Below are positions 16,999 to 26,273 of a DNA stretch of 64,000 nt, piece after piece. The stretch spans positions 3,658,001 to 3,722,000 of the forward strand of contig CP134492.1 in NCBI GenBank assembly GCA_031761875.1, given 5' to 3'. The notes below the pieces were generated by a model. That model ran no database searches and had not been told where the DNA came from. It saw nothing but the letters and a program-made list of their open reading frames with translations. How positions within the stretch are numbered: the stretch's first letter is position 1; each line of letters starts with the position of its first letter. The position numbers and the translations under genes were made by a program. This DNA is from Bacillaceae bacterium IKA-2 (GTDB taxonomy: Bacteria; Bacillota; Bacilli; Bacillales; Anaerobacillaceae).

Positions 16999-18237
16999 TC
17001 AAATAGCGGTATCGGTATCCTTTATTTCATTTTTATTAACTTCGGGGTAAGTAACTAATTGTCTGCTAATGCTCGTTAGCTTCTTTTTGTGTCTAAATCT
17101 TACCCGAAATGCAAGAGCAAAAAATACAATTGCAACTAGAAACGTACTAGTCGCAAAAAACATATAAAGGAATCGAATCGTTTCATTGGCGAATAAGACA
17201 CCAACTCCATGATAAAAGAGTGGCGAAAAAAATTGCCCGAAAAATAACATGCTTGTGACAATCGCCATCGCTTGAACGGTTTGTGTTTTTGGAACTTGCC
17301 GTGACACTTGGTCAAACACCGTTGGAATAATCGAACCAAACCCGAAGCCCATAAATCCAACACCTATTCCGATAAAGAATACCTGGCTTGAATTTCCGAG
17401 TACAAAAAAACCAATTGCCATCAGTAATAGTTGGATGGCAATAAAATTAGTTTGTAATAACCGCTTAACACGACCCAATAGTAATCCAGCGAAGAAACCA
17501 GTTGCAGTTGCAACCGATATCACAGCTCCTGCATTTTTTGAATTACCAATTCCTTCTTGTTGCATAAACAGAGCCATATTTACAGGGATCGAATAAAATG
17601 CTAAGACAATTAAGAACATTGCAGTGCCATAAACATAGAGCTTTTTCGGTAGTCGTTCCAATTTCACTTTTGACAGACTACGATCCGGCTTTGTATGAGG
17701 TAAATATAAAAAAACAATAAGTGCAGCGACTATGACTAAACTATAGACGCTAAATGCCACTCGCCAGCTAATTGCCGCTAACATCCCTGACATCAGAAAC
17801 AAAACTACTCCACCAAGGTTATTTGCCGCACTTACTTGGCCCATTGTAGCTGTTCTCTCTTCATCATCAAAAAAATCTGCCACAAGTGAGGTTGAAATTG
17901 GTATCATCAGTCCTACACCAATACCTAAAATAGCACGGAAAAATAAGAGCAGTTCAATCTTTGATACCAATCCTCCTGCTAATCCACCGATTAAGTAAAA
18001 AAACATCCCAATAAAAAGAATTTGTTTCTTTGAGAAGCGTCTTGTTAAATAACTAGAAACAAATATAAAAGGGATAATCATCACTGATGGTAATGTTAAA
18101 ATTAATTTTATTGTTGTATCACTTGCATCGGGAAAGGCCAGTGCAATTGTTCCTAATGCAGGCGATATTGCAGCACCTGCCATAATGGTTAAAAGCGAAA
18201 CAGAAAGAATCGCCAATTTTAAAAGTAGTTTATTCAT
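16999..18237 (-). CDS. Major facilitator superfamily transporter (drug efflux type)
   Basis: A 12-helix transporter of 412 residues. It has the MFS loop motif between helices 2 and 3 (SSYLTRRFSKKQILFIG) and a helix-5-type pattern near AANNLGGVVLFLMSGM. It overlaps the upstream MarR gene by eight bases, the classic layout of a drug-inducible exporter with its repressor. Substrate unknown. Confidence 0.88.
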   Translation of the reverse strand: MNKLLLKLAILSVSLLTIMAGAAISPALGTIALAFPDASDTTIKLILTLPSVMIIPFIFVSSYLTRRFSKKQILFIGMFFYLIGGLAGGLVSKIELLLFFRAILGIGVGLMIPISTSLVADFFDDEERTATMGQVSAANNLGGVVLFLMSGMLAAISWRVAFSVYSLVIVAALIVFLYLPHTKPDRSLSKVKLERLPKKLYVYGTAMFLIVLAFYSIPVNMALFMQQEGIGNSKNAGAVISVATATGFFAGLLLGRVKRLLQTNFIAIQLLLMAIGFFVLGNSSQVFFIGIGVGFMGFGFGSIIPTVFDQVSRQVPKTQTVQAMAIVTSMLFFGQFFSPLFYHGVGVLFANETIRFLYMFFATSTFLVAIVFFALAFRVRFRHKKKLTSISRQLVTYPEVNKNEIKDTDTAI

Positions 18238-18715
18238 CCTCAGCCAACTTTCTGTCTGACTTTTTAGTCGTCCAGTTTGTCGCTAAATTTTTCGAGGCAA
18301 TCATTTTAAGAACACGCTTCGTTGTCGCAACATCTTCTTTTGATATTCCTTCTGTCGCCTCAACTAATGTCTTTTGGACAAGATTCATTAACTTTCCTTG
18401 CTGTTCTTTGCCTACTTCTGTTAAGTAAATCCGTTTACAGCGGTTATCAACAGGATCTTTCTTTCTATAGATAAGCTCTCGAATCAACATATTCTGGATA
18501 AGTCGAGACACACTGGCTTGATCTTTCCCTGTACGTTCAGCAAGCTCAAGTTGAGTAAGTCCATTTTCGTTCCATAACAAAACCAAAATCGTCCAATGTT
18601 CTGTTGTTACATTGAGGTCATGCTCACAAAAAGTCCGTTGCACACTTTTTGATAAAGACCGACCAGCCCTACTTATAAGAAAACCAAGTGAATCTTCTAA
18701 CCGATATTCAGACAA
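18230..18715 (-). CDS. MarR-family transcriptional regulator
   Basis: A winged-HTH dimer expected to repress the MFS gene. It has the typical core with LTQLELAERTGKDQASVSRLI as recognition helix and DPVDNRCKRIYLTEVGKE as the wing. I prefer a TTG start (MSEYRLED) because GGTGGGG lies six bases before it. The GTG 12 bases upstream overlaps that ribosome binding site. The palindrome just upstream is its likely operator. Confidence 0.88.
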   Translation of the reverse strand: MSEYRLEDSLGFLISRAGRSLSKSVQRTFCEHDLNVTTEHWTILVLLWNENGLTQLELAERTGKDQASVSRLIQNMLIRELIYRKKDPVDNRCKRIYLTEVGKEQQGKLMNLVQKTLVEATEGISKEDVATTKRVLKMIASKNLATNWTTKKSDRKLAEDE

Positions 18716-18749
18716 TGACTTCCCCACCTTTTTTCTAGCTTACTACCAA

Positions 18750-18771
18750 ATTACTTGTTTATGCAAGTAAT
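18750..18771. promoter_or_regulatory. MarR-type operator palindrome
   Basis: ATTACTTG-N6-CAAGTAAT, two perfect 8-base arms, 35 bases in front of the marR start. Size and position fit an autorepressed MarR operator. Confidence 0.6.
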
Positions 18772-18824
18772 TAACTGCAGAAAAATGCTGATCAACCAAA
18801 TCAGCAAGTGGGATGCTTGGATCA

Positions 18825-18840
18825 AGAAAAGCGCAAGACG
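18825..18840. repeat. Copy 2 of the dispersed 'AGAAAAGCRCAA' repeat
   Basis: AGAAAAGCGCAAGACG, related to the copies at 10061 and 55056. It lies in the gap between marR and the RNase J gene. Confidence 0.35.
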
Positions 18841-18910
18841 TGAAACCTTTATACTTTCCTATAACTCAAAAAAGACCTTCATTTGAATGAATTTCATAAT
18901 GCAGATTCTG

Positions 18911-18975
18911 AGCCACTAAGATACTACATATAGTTGAATTAAAAAACTTTCAACTATATGTAGCTTTATGTGGCT
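18911..18975. repeat. Long imperfect inverted repeat after the RNase J gene
   Basis: Perfect 15-base inner arms (18924-18938 with 18949-18963) extend outward imperfectly to AGCCAC/GTGGCT (18911 and 18970). It lies downstream of rnj on its strand, but no T-run follows. It could be a processed RNA hairpin or a MITE-like remnant. Confidence 0.45.
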
Positions 18976-19035
18976 AGTTTTTGGTATTATGAAGTTCATT
19001 CATTTACAAAAAAAAGTAAATAAAGATCTAATTGA

Positions 19036-20709
19036 TTATATTTCAATAATAATCGGAAGGATCATTGGTTTTTTCCTCGTATCTGAAAATAAATATTGTC
19101 CTACCGCTTTTTTTATATTTTTCTTGATACCATTCCATTCATTTTTATTCGCTTCTAGTAGCTCGTTCGTCGTTTTTACAATAAGCCGGTTTACGTTTTT
19201 CAGCAATTCTTCGGAGTTTCCAGCATGTACGAAACCACGAGAAATCGTGTCCGGCTCAGAAATGAGTTTTCTTTCCGCTTTACTTATCGTTAAAACAATG
19301 ACCAGCATTCCATCTTCAGAAAGCTGTTTACGGTCTCGCAGAATAAGGTCTCCAACATCACCAACACCCACACCATCTACATATATATTCCCTACAGGTA
19401 TTTTTCGAGTCTGACGAGCAACTTTGTTTTCAATGTCTACAACATCACCATTTTTAATGATAAATGTGTCTTCTGGTTCGACGCCAACCATTTCAGCTAA
19501 TAAACAATGGTGGTGCAGCATTCTATATTCACCGTGAATTGGAATAAAATATTTTGGTCTCATTAATGTAATCATTAGTTTCAAATCTTCCTGATAGCCG
19601 TGTCCGGAAACATGCATTCCAAATGAACTTCCTGTTCCGTAAATAACCTTTGCTCCAAGTGCAAATAAGTTGTCAATAATTCGTGAGACATTCTTTTCAT
19701 TTCCCGGTATTGGACCTGCTGCAAAAATGACTGTATCTTCTCGTGAAATTTCAACGCCTCGAAAGCTTGAGCTAGAAAGGCGAGCAAGAGCCGCCATTGG
19801 TTCCCCTTGACTGCCTGTACATAGGATAACTACCTTTTCAGAATCAATTTCGTTGATTTCATCTTGTCCGATTAACATCCCATCTGGAACTTCTAGATAT
19901 CCACGTTCCATGGCAACCGATACAACATTTACCATGCTTCTGCCGAGCAACGCAACCTTACGATTTGTTTTTTTTGCAGCATCGACTACTTGCTGAACAC
20001 GACTAATATTTGAAGCGAATGTCGAAATAAAAACTTTTTGCGTCGCCTTCATGAACGCTTCTTCAACATGTTCACCGACAATTTGTTCCGATGGCGTAAA
20101 ACCTCGTCGTTCAGCATTCGTACTTTCAGACAATAGAAGCAAGACACCTCGTTTACCGATTTCAGCCATTTTATGAATATCTGAATACTCGTTATTTACA
20201 GGTGTTAAATCAAACTTAAAGTCTCCAGTATGGACAATATTACCTTCAGGTGTGTTAAAGACAATCCCTAGGCAATCAGGAATACTATGGTTCACTTTGA
20301 AAAAATCAATATTTATTTCTGTAAAGTTTAAGGTTGAGTTTGAGTCAATTTCAATTAGTTCCGTTTCCCTAAGGAGTTTATGTTCTTTTAATTTTAACTC
20401 AATTAATCCTAGTGTAAAACGGGTTGCATAAACAGGTACATTTAATTTTTTTAAAAAGAATGGGATCCCACCTATATGATCTTCATGTCCATGCGTGAGA
20501 ATTAATGCTCTGATTTTATCTTTATTTTCTTGCAAGTAAGTAATGTCCGGAAGTATTAAATCAATTCCCAATAAACTTTCATCCGCAAACTTATTTCCAC
20601 AATCAATGATAATGATTTCATTTGCATATTGAAGTGCATACATATTTTTACCAATTTCATTCATGCCACCTAAGGCAAAAACAGCTAATTTAGTCTTTTC
20701 AGTGCTCAA
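19036..20709 (-). CDS. Ribonuclease J
   Basis: A metallo-beta-lactamase-fold RNase with 5'-3' exonuclease and endonuclease activity, central to RNA decay in bacilli. The zinc motif HGHEDHIGG (about residues 74-82) is intact, as in active RNase J1; B. subtilis J2 has HGHDENIGG. It also carries HTGDFKFD, the beta-CASP region and the C-terminal KPMILPIIIEI. Length (557) is normal. A GGAGG lies eight bases before a TTG start. Sequence is intermediate between J1 and J2, so it may be a third paralogue; I do not assign rnjA or rnjB. Confidence 0.93.
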   Translation of the reverse strand: MSTEKTKLAVFALGGMNEIGKNMYALQYANEIIIIDCGNKFADESLLGIDLILPDITYLQENKDKIRALILTHGHEDHIGGIPFFLKKLNVPVYATRFTLGLIELKLKEHKLLRETELIEIDSNSTLNFTEINIDFFKVNHSIPDCLGIVFNTPEGNIVHTGDFKFDLTPVNNEYSDIHKMAEIGKRGVLLLLSESTNAERRGFTPSEQIVGEHVEEAFMKATQKVFISTFASNISRVQQVVDAAKKTNRKVALLGRSMVNVVSVAMERGYLEVPDGMLIGQDEINEIDSEKVVILCTGSQGEPMAALARLSSSSFRGVEISREDTVIFAAGPIPGNEKNVSRIIDNLFALGAKVIYGTGSSFGMHVSGHGYQEDLKLMITLMRPKYFIPIHGEYRMLHHHCLLAEMVGVEPEDTFIIKNGDVVDIENKVARQTRKIPVGNIYVDGVGVGDVGDLILRDRKQLSEDGMLVIVLTISKAERKLISEPDTISRGFVHAGNSEELLKNVNRLIVKTTNELLEANKNEWNGIKKNIKKAVGQYLFSDTRKKPMILPIIIEI

Positions 20710-20921
20710 GTTGATACCCTCCCATAATTAATAGTAGTATTAGTATGTCTTTTTAGGATTTTGTTTATTATAATATTGGAAGCGAAAAAGGCACTCAAAA
20801 AGTTAATTGTTTTAAGTTTTAAGAAAGCGTATACTTTTTTGTGAAAGGAATTGCTGCTAACATAGAGATGGTAGCAATACACATCGACAAGTAGTCGAAT
20901 TAAAATACGAGGAGTGTTAAC

Positions 20922-21770
20922 ATGAAAAAAGTTATTGTAACAGGCGGAAGTGGTCTTCTTGGTTCTGCAGTAATAACGGAATTTTTGGAACATGGATATG
21001 ATGTTGTCAATGCAGATATTAAACATCCAGCAGAAGCTCTTTGTAAAACGGTGATTGCAGATTTAACAAACCTTGGTGAAGTATACGGAATATTAGCAGG
21101 CGCTGATGCAGTTGTACACCTTGCAGCAATTCCAGTGGCTTACTCACACCCTAACGAAGTGACTTTTCAAAACAATGTTATGTCCACTTATAATATTTTA
21201 GAAGCAGCTGGGAATTTAGGTATTAAAAAAGCTGTCATCTCATCAAGTGAATCGTCATACGGCATTTGCTTTTCAAAGCAAAATTTAACACCGCAATATG
21301 TACCAATAGATGAAGATCACCCACAATTACCAGAAGAAAGCTATGGGTTATCTAAGATTGTAAATGAAAAAACAGCTGATATGATTAATCAAAGAACTGG
21401 TTTACAAGTAGTATCAATGAGATTAGGGAATGTCATTTCTCCTGAGATGTATAAAAATTTTCCTGAGTTCATACATAAGCCTGAGATACGAAAAACGATT
21501 CTGTGGAGTTATATAGACGCAAGAGACGCTGCAACAGCTTATCGATTAGCAGTTGAGACAGACGGACTTGGTTCAGTTGTCCTTAATATTGCGGCCGATG
21601 ATACAAGTATGGATATTGAAAGCAAACAACTAATGGAAACAATCTTTCCAACAGTGAAAAATTTTCGTAAAGATTTATCGGGGTTTGAAACATTATTATG
21701 CAATCAAAAAGCTAAAAAGCTATTAAATTGGAAGCCAGTTCATCAGTGGAGAAATTATGTAAAGCTTTAA
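20922..21770 (+). CDS. NAD-dependent epimerase/dehydratase (extended SDR)
   Basis: A Rossmann enzyme of 282 residues with N-terminal GGSGLLGSAV (NAD binding), Asp at the end of strand 2 (VVNAD, favouring NAD), the SSSESSYG active Ser region and the catalytic pair in SYGLSK (Tyr/Lys). The C-terminal substrate domain is short, as in uronate dehydrogenase-like and small epimerase-like proteins. GAGGAG seven bases before the ATG. It stands alone on the plus strand with a strong terminator, divergent from RNase J. Substrate unknown; a uronate or nucleotide-sugar role is possible. Confidence 0.85.
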   Translation: MKKVIVTGGSGLLGSAVITEFLEHGYDVVNADIKHPAEALCKTVIADLTNLGEVYGILAGADAVVHLAAIPVAYSHPNEVTFQNNVMSTYNILEAAGNLGIKKAVISSSESSYGICFSKQNLTPQYVPIDEDHPQLPEESYGLSKIVNEKTADMINQRTGLQVVSMRLGNVISPEMYKNFPEFIHKPEIRKTILWSYIDARDAATAYRLAVETDGLGSVVLNIAADDTSMDIESKQLMETIFPTVKNFRKDLSGFETLLCNQKAKKLLNWKPVHQWRNYVKL

Positions 21771-21903
21771 TCGACTACTATGAATATTGCTAACTGCCAG
21801 GGGATTATATAGAGAAAAAGCGGCAGTAATGTGATGTTTTCTGATGTTTTCCTGGAATGCCTTATGATCAAGGGAACAATATAAACCTTGCAATAGTCAG
21901 CCA

Positions 21904-21947
21904 AAACGTAGATGATATTAAAGCTTATTTTAATATCATCTACGTTT
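21904..21947. terminator. Strong hairpin after the epimerase gene
   Basis: A perfect 19-bp stem (21904-21922 with 21929-21947) and a 6-base loop. TTT follows on the plus strand. Probable terminator of the epimerase gene. It is about 130 bases after the stop codon. Confidence 0.7.
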
Positions 21948-22278
21948 CTTGCTGTTCCTTTTGTTTTTAAAGCAAAATCACACTTTTAACTTTTACTAAA
22001 ATCCCCAATTTTATTAAGCTCTTTCATTAAATTCCTCTTTACTTAACCTAATTAAGTTGTTGTTTTATAGGTATAAAAATACTCGGGGTACTTTTTTGTG
22101 AGAGTAGAAAAATCTATCGACCTATTTTTGCTTAAAAACTAGCTAACAAAGATCGCGTTTACGATCGTTTTGAGGAAACTTACTTTTCGAATTGAATCCG
22201 TGGCTAGTAGGCTCAAGGTGCACCGATCAGTTACTTCGAAGGATTTCCATCATAATTCCAAACCCTCATAAACACGAA

Positions 22279-22303
22279 AAAACCCTTGTATCCCAAGGGT
22301 TTT
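22279..22303. repeat. Second copy of the AAAACCCTTG/CAAGGGTTTT hairpin
   Basis: Same 10-base arms as at 10139-10163, loop TATCC, followed by a T-rich run on the plus strand. It serves as a terminator or is part of a repeat. The rest of the gap 21948-22518 holds only a small GATCG/CGATC hairpin near 22150 and otherwise nothing I can name. Confidence 0.45.
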
Positions 22304-22518
22304 CATTTTTGCTTTCTTTTGTATTGGTGGGGATTAACTTTTGAAAATCCACTCTTCATAATTATTTATCACTAATAACTGATAGTCCTAATAGAAGTTC
22401 CCTTTATGCAAATGTTAACCACCGGAAAGAGGGATTAGGAATTCTAGTTTATATCTAAAAGAGATACAGTTAGTGGCAAGTAATCAAGGTGATCAATTGC
22501 TCTTTTAAAAATTTGCTG

Positions 22519-23985
22519 TTAACCTTTTACAAACACGGTCTTAATAGACGTATAGAATTCAATCGCTGCTTGACCTTGTTCGCGGGAATGTGAACCTGAT
22601 TGTTTCATCCCACCGAATGGAGCTTGTAGTTCTACTCCCGCACTTTCTGAGTTAATACGAACTAAACCCGCATCCATATCTTTAATAAACGAAAGCATAT
22701 TCGAGATATTTGTTGTGAAAATTGACGCGCTTAAACCATAAATCGAATCGTTGGCTACTTCAAGCGCTTCCTCAATGGTCTCAACTTTCATTAATACTAA
22801 TACGGGACCAAAGATTTCTTCTTTTACAATCACCATGTCACGAGTCACATCTTCAAATACGGTTGGTTGGACATAAAAGCCGTTTTCTAAACCTTCTGCT
22901 TCATGCTTATTTCCACCGATAAGTAATCTTGCTCCTTCTGCTTTTCCTTTTTCAATATAAGAAAGAACAGTATCGAGCTGATTTTGACTTGCGCATGGCC
23001 CCATCCAAACACCTTCAGCAAGCCCGTCTCCGACTTTAATTTGTTTTATTTTTCCTAGTAACTTTTCTTTAAACATATCATAGATTTCACCTTGAATAAT
23101 GACACGGCTCGTCGCTGTACATTTTTGACCTGTCGAACGAAGACCGCCACTAATCGTTGCTTCAACAGCTAAATCTAGATCAGCGTCATTGGCGACGATA
23201 ACTGGGTTTTTTCCGCCGACTTCTAATTGGTATTTTGCTCCACGCGCTAATGCACCTTGACCTACTCGCATTCCGACCGCATCAGAACCCGTAAATGTAA
23301 TGCCGTTCACATCAGGATGATCGATCATGCCTTGACCGATTTGAGATCCAGGACCTGCGACAAAGTTAACGACACCTTCTGGAAGTCCAGCTTCAGCAAA
23401 GCACTCTATCACTTTAGCTGCAGTCACTGTTGCTTCTTGAGCTGACTTAAGCACAACTGCATTTCCGTAAATAAGCGCCGGAGCCATTTTCCAGATTGGG
23501 ATTGCGACTGGAAAGTTCCATGGCGTTATAACTCCAACAACTCCTAATGGAGTTCTCGTCGTAAACATTAGGGCGTCACTATCTGTTGATGGAATAACAT
23601 CGCCTACTTTACGCATCCCTTCACCAGCATAATAACGTAAGATTGCTACTCCACGTGCTGTTTCACCTTTTGCTTCAGGTAACGTTTTTCCCATTTCTTT
23701 TGTCATCGTTTCAGCAATCTCAACTAAGTTCTTTTCTAAAATATTAGCAACCTTAAATAAGAAATCACCTCTTGCGGCACCAGAAAGCTTTTTCCAGCCA
23801 ATTTGTGCTTTTTTAGCAGCCGCAACAGCTTTGTCTAGATCTTCCTTTGGAGATTTTTGGACATAACCAACAATTATATTTTTGTTAGCTGGATTTATAC
23901 TTGCCTCCACTTGTTCATTTGAGCTTCCGACCCATTCGCCGTTAATGTAGTTCAAAAATGTTTTCACTTCAGTATTTACAGTCAT
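22519..23985 (-). CDS. Alpha-ketoglutarate semialdehyde (2,5-dioxovalerate) dehydrogenase
   Basis: An NAD(P)-dependent aldehyde dehydrogenase of 488 residues, close in length and N-terminus ([16 protein letters not shown]) to B. subtilis GucD/YcbD. It oxidises 2,5-dioxopentanoate to 2-oxoglutarate, the last step of the Weimberg and glucarate routes. Catalytic Cys lies in [11 protein letters not shown] and Glu in QLEVGGKNP; the cofactor motif is [14 protein letters not shown] before the ATG. It is the last gene of the pentonate cluster, separated from the dehydratase gene by a pseudogene remnant, and has a weak match to the shared operator in front of it. Confidence 0.9.
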   Translation of the reverse strand: MTVNTEVKTFLNYINGEWVGSSNEQVEASINPANKNIIVGYVQKSPKEDLDKAVAAAKKAQIGWKKLSGAARGDFLFKVANILEKNLVEIAETMTKEMGKTLPEAKGETARGVAILRYYAGEGMRKVGDVIPSTDSDALMFTTRTPLGVVGVITPWNFPVAIPIWKMAPALIYGNAVVLKSAQEATVTAAKVIECFAEAGLPEGVVNFVAGPGSQIGQGMIDHPDVNGITFTGSDAVGMRVGQGALARGAKYQLEVGGKNPVIVANDADLDLAVEATISGGLRSTGQKCTATSRVIIQGEIYDMFKEKLLGKIKQIKVGDGLAEGVWMGPCASQNQLDTVLSYIEKGKAEGARLLIGGNKHEAEGLENGFYVQPTVFEDVTRDMVIVKEEIFGPVLVLMKVETIEEALEVANDSIYGLSASIFTTNISNMLSFIKDMDAGLVRINSESAGVELQAPFGGMKQSGSHSREQGQAAIEFYTSIKTVFVKG

Positions 23986-24019
23986 TTTAAAAATCCTCTC
24001 TTTTTCTTCCTTTATAATA

Positions 24020-24032
24020 AAAGCAAAGTTCT
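24020..24032. promoter_or_regulatory. Shared IclR-type operator, weak copy
   Basis: AAAGC-AAA-GTTCT, one mismatch from AAAAC-N3-GTTCT, next to a TTTATAATA core, 35 bases in front of the semialdehyde dehydrogenase gene. Confidence 0.45.
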
Positions 24033-24050
24033 TTTTATTTTTTTAATATT

Positions 24051-24300
24051 TTAGAATGTTGTTCCAATACGCCAAATTCCAAAATCACGCTGTTTAAAAA
24101 TATCAGCTTTTGTAAGGCTTCCCACAGCTTACATTTACAATATCAGAAAAGATTCTCTCCCCAACTTGATCATCACCGCACGCTTTACTATTAATTGCCC
24201 TGCACCAATTAACACAGTTGTTTCAGCAGAAATAGCAGTTCCCCTAGGGCAGGTTAGCAGGAAAACCAGAGCAAAGATTTAAACCACCACACTTGTTCCA
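24051..24300 (-). pseudogene. Decayed C-terminal part of a UxaA/GarD-family sugar-acid dehydratase
   Basis: On the minus strand a frame ends ADIFKQRDFGIWRIGTTF and stop. In another frame just before it is VGERIFSDIVNVSCGK. Together these resemble the C-terminal pattern of altronate/galactarate dehydratases (G-E-x-I-F-x-x-I-x-x-V-A-S-G-K, then TKAE...IG-TF as I remember it). Further upstream RGTAISAET could be the family's GRGT block. Frames shift and stops interrupt, so it is a remnant. The call is by eye only. Confidence 0.35.
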
Positions 24301-24353
24301 TTGATTAGCTCACTATACTACGTGTCAAACTTTATTTAAGCAAATAATGCTCC

Positions 24354-25253
24354 TTATACAGTTGATAATGATTTAGGAACTTGACTTTTTACCGGATTGT
24401 TTAAAATTCCGATATCTGAGATTTCAACTTCAATACGGTCACCGTCTGCTAATGTGAATTCATTAGGTGGTACGATACATGTACCTGTAAGTAAAACAGT
24501 ACCATCAAAAATTGTATTGTCTTTAATTAGATAGGCTACTAATTCTTCAAATTTTCTTTTTAATTGACCGGTTGACGCCGAACCTTCAACAACTTGTTCC
24601 TCATTACGGTAAATTCGGCATTTAATTTCAAATTCATAAGGATTTTTAACAGTTTCAGCTAAACGAATAGCTGGTCCAATTGAACAAGAGTTTTTCCAAA
24701 CTTTAGCTTGTGGAAGATAAAGTGGATTTTCTCCCTCAATGTCACGACTACTCATATCGTTTCCAGCAAGATAACCAAGAATTTTACCATCCTTGTTAAT
24801 GACTAAACCAAGCTCGGGCTCAGGAATTTGCCAGTTAGAATCTGTACGAAGACATACGTCTTCGTTTGGCCCTACTGTACGAGCAGCAGTTGATTTAAAG
24901 AAAATTTCAGGACGCACTGCATCGTAAACTTTGTCATAAAAAGTTGTTGCATCTAGTTTACCATCAGTAGCTTCGTAGTTTCTAGCTTCTTTACTCTTCA
25001 AATATGTTACACCGGCTGCCCAAACTTCGGGAGCTTCAATCGGTACTAATAATCGTAAATCTTCAATTTTTTTATTTAATGGAGTACTTTTAGCGATAGT
25101 TTCTTCAACAATTTTAAGTGCAGTTGTTTCTCTTTCGTCTGCTAAATTTGTAATCTCTAAAAAGCCTTGCTGCGGCAATATATAAATACTTCCCTCATCT
25201 GTTAGTGCACCTAATACTGCTACATTTTCTTGAATAAATCGAATAATTCTCAC
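24354..25253 (-). CDS. 2-keto-3-deoxy-pentonate dehydratase, FAH family (KdaD/XylX-like)
   Basis: Dehydrates 2-keto-3-deoxy-D-arabinonate/xylonate to alpha-ketoglutarate semialdehyde. The 299 residues and the active-site pattern (AAGVTYLKSKEAR, PEIFFKSTAARTVGP, metal-binding PEPELGLVIN, GNDMSSRDIEGENPLYLPQA) match the fumarylacetoacetase-like KdaD type rather than the hydrolase type encoded at 37613. A GTG start is supported by AGGAGG eight bases upstream. It lies between the IlvD/Edd-U32 pair and the semialdehyde dehydrogenase, which completes a Weimberg pathway. Confidence 0.88.
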   Translation of the reverse strand: MRIIRFIQENVAVLGALTDEGSIYILPQQGFLEITNLADERETTALKIVEETIAKSTPLNKKIEDLRLLVPIEAPEVWAAGVTYLKSKEARNYEATDGKLDATTFYDKVYDAVRPEIFFKSTAARTVGPNEDVCLRTDSNWQIPEPELGLVINKDGKILGYLAGNDMSSRDIEGENPLYLPQAKVWKNSCSIGPAIRLAETVKNPYEFEIKCRIYRNEEQVVEGSASTGQLKRKFEELVAYLIKDNTIFDGTVLLTGTCIVPPNEFTLADGDRIEVEISDIGILNNPVKSQVPKSLSTV

Positions 25254-25282
25254 AATTAATTCCTCCTAGATTTTTATAATAT

Positions 25283-25295
25283 AAAACCGAGTTCC
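25283..25295. promoter_or_regulatory. Shared IclR-type operator
   Basis: AAAAC-CGA-GTTCC preceded by TTTTATAATAT, in the 58-base gap before the FAH-family dehydratase gene. It may give this gene its own regulated promoter inside the cluster. Confidence 0.6.
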
Positions 25296-25311
25296 TTTTC
25301 CATCTTAAAAA

Positions 25312-26256
25312 TTACTCAGTAGTTACAACCTCAACTGGAACTCCTAAACCTTTTGCCCCTTTTTCTGATGTTTTAAAATGCGGAGCATAACGCTTTAGCA
25401 TATCAAGGCCAATCTTTGCTCTACGAACACGTTCTTTACAAAGTGCAATAGAAGTATTTTCTAAATCTGTTCCCGACGGATAAATATTCGGTGAATTTCT
25501 TAAACCGAATTTAATATAAACAGGAGCTGCTACACGAATAATCTCCGGGATATCATAATGGCGAATAAACCCACCAATATCATCTGGTGCCTCAATATAA
25601 ATATCGATTGGAATATCAATTGCTTGACGAATCGAGGCAAGTCGAGCAAGAGTTAAATCAGTTGGAACATTATACGTACCTGCACCTGCTTCCTCAATTA
25701 TGCGGATTGAAACTGGATTTGATTGCGCCATTTGTACTGAAATTTTCACAACTAGCTCACTTGGTAACTCTCCAGCTTTCTTAAATTCATTTATTAACCA
25801 TAAGAGACCCTCATCTGCTACTAAAATACTACGAATTCCAAATTCACAAGCTCGCTTCACATCTTCAATCCCATATACTAATTGGTCCATTCCTTGCAAA
25901 CGTAACCCAGCTATTTTTCCTGCACTAGCCAATTGCATTGGTGTAATATCCCATGATCCACGTGGACCTACAAACAAACTAACCTCTAAATTTTCACGAC
26001 GTCCAATTTCAGCCATTTGTTTTAATTCATCATCCGTTAATAGCATAATTCCACTACCTTGAGAAATTCTATGAATATAAACATCATATTCTTTGCACGA
26101 ATCTACAACTGCTTCAAAAGATGCAACTCCTTCCACACTTGGAATTTCAACGCGGTATTGCGCCCCATCCGGAAATGTTTTTGTTGAAGTGGGAAGATCG
26201 TTACAATCTCCTCTTGGAAAACCTAATTTTTCAATAAAATCGCGAGTTTTTTCCAT
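25312..26256 (-). CDS. Conserved TIM-barrel-like protein of unknown function (U32-peptidase-like)
   Basis: I recognise no proven function. The 314 residues look cytoplasmic, with alternating strands and helices as in a TIM barrel. Striking conserved-looking stretches are VGPRGSWDI, AGAGTYNVPTDLTLARL, DIYIEAPDDIGGF and VYIKFGLRNSPNIYPSG. Similar proteins in sugar-acid operons are, as I remember, often labelled 'U32 family peptidase', but a peptidase makes little sense here. AGGAGG precedes the ATG, and only 17 bases separate it from the IlvD/Edd dehydratase gene. A role in the pentonate pathway (epimerase, aldolase or accessory protein) is inferred from context only. Confidence 0.75.
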   Translation of the reverse strand: MEKTRDFIEKLGFPRGDCNDLPTSTKTFPDGAQYRVEIPSVEGVASFEAVVDSCKEYDVYIHRISQGSGIMLLTDDELKQMAEIGRRENLEVSLFVGPRGSWDITPMQLASAGKIAGLRLQGMDQLVYGIEDVKRACEFGIRSILVADEGLLWLINEFKKAGELPSELVVKISVQMAQSNPVSIRIIEEAGAGTYNVPTDLTLARLASIRQAIDIPIDIYIEAPDDIGGFIRHYDIPEIIRVAAPVYIKFGLRNSPNIYPSGTDLENTSIALCKERVRRAKIGLDMLKRYAPHFKTSEKGAKGLGVPVEVVTTE

Positions 26257-26273
26257 AGTCTAACTTCCTCCTA

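Noticed and set aside
18968-19414. 148-codon plus-strand open frame
   Set aside because: Antisense to RNase J over most of its length and Ser/Phe-rich low-complexity; a shadow of the real gene.
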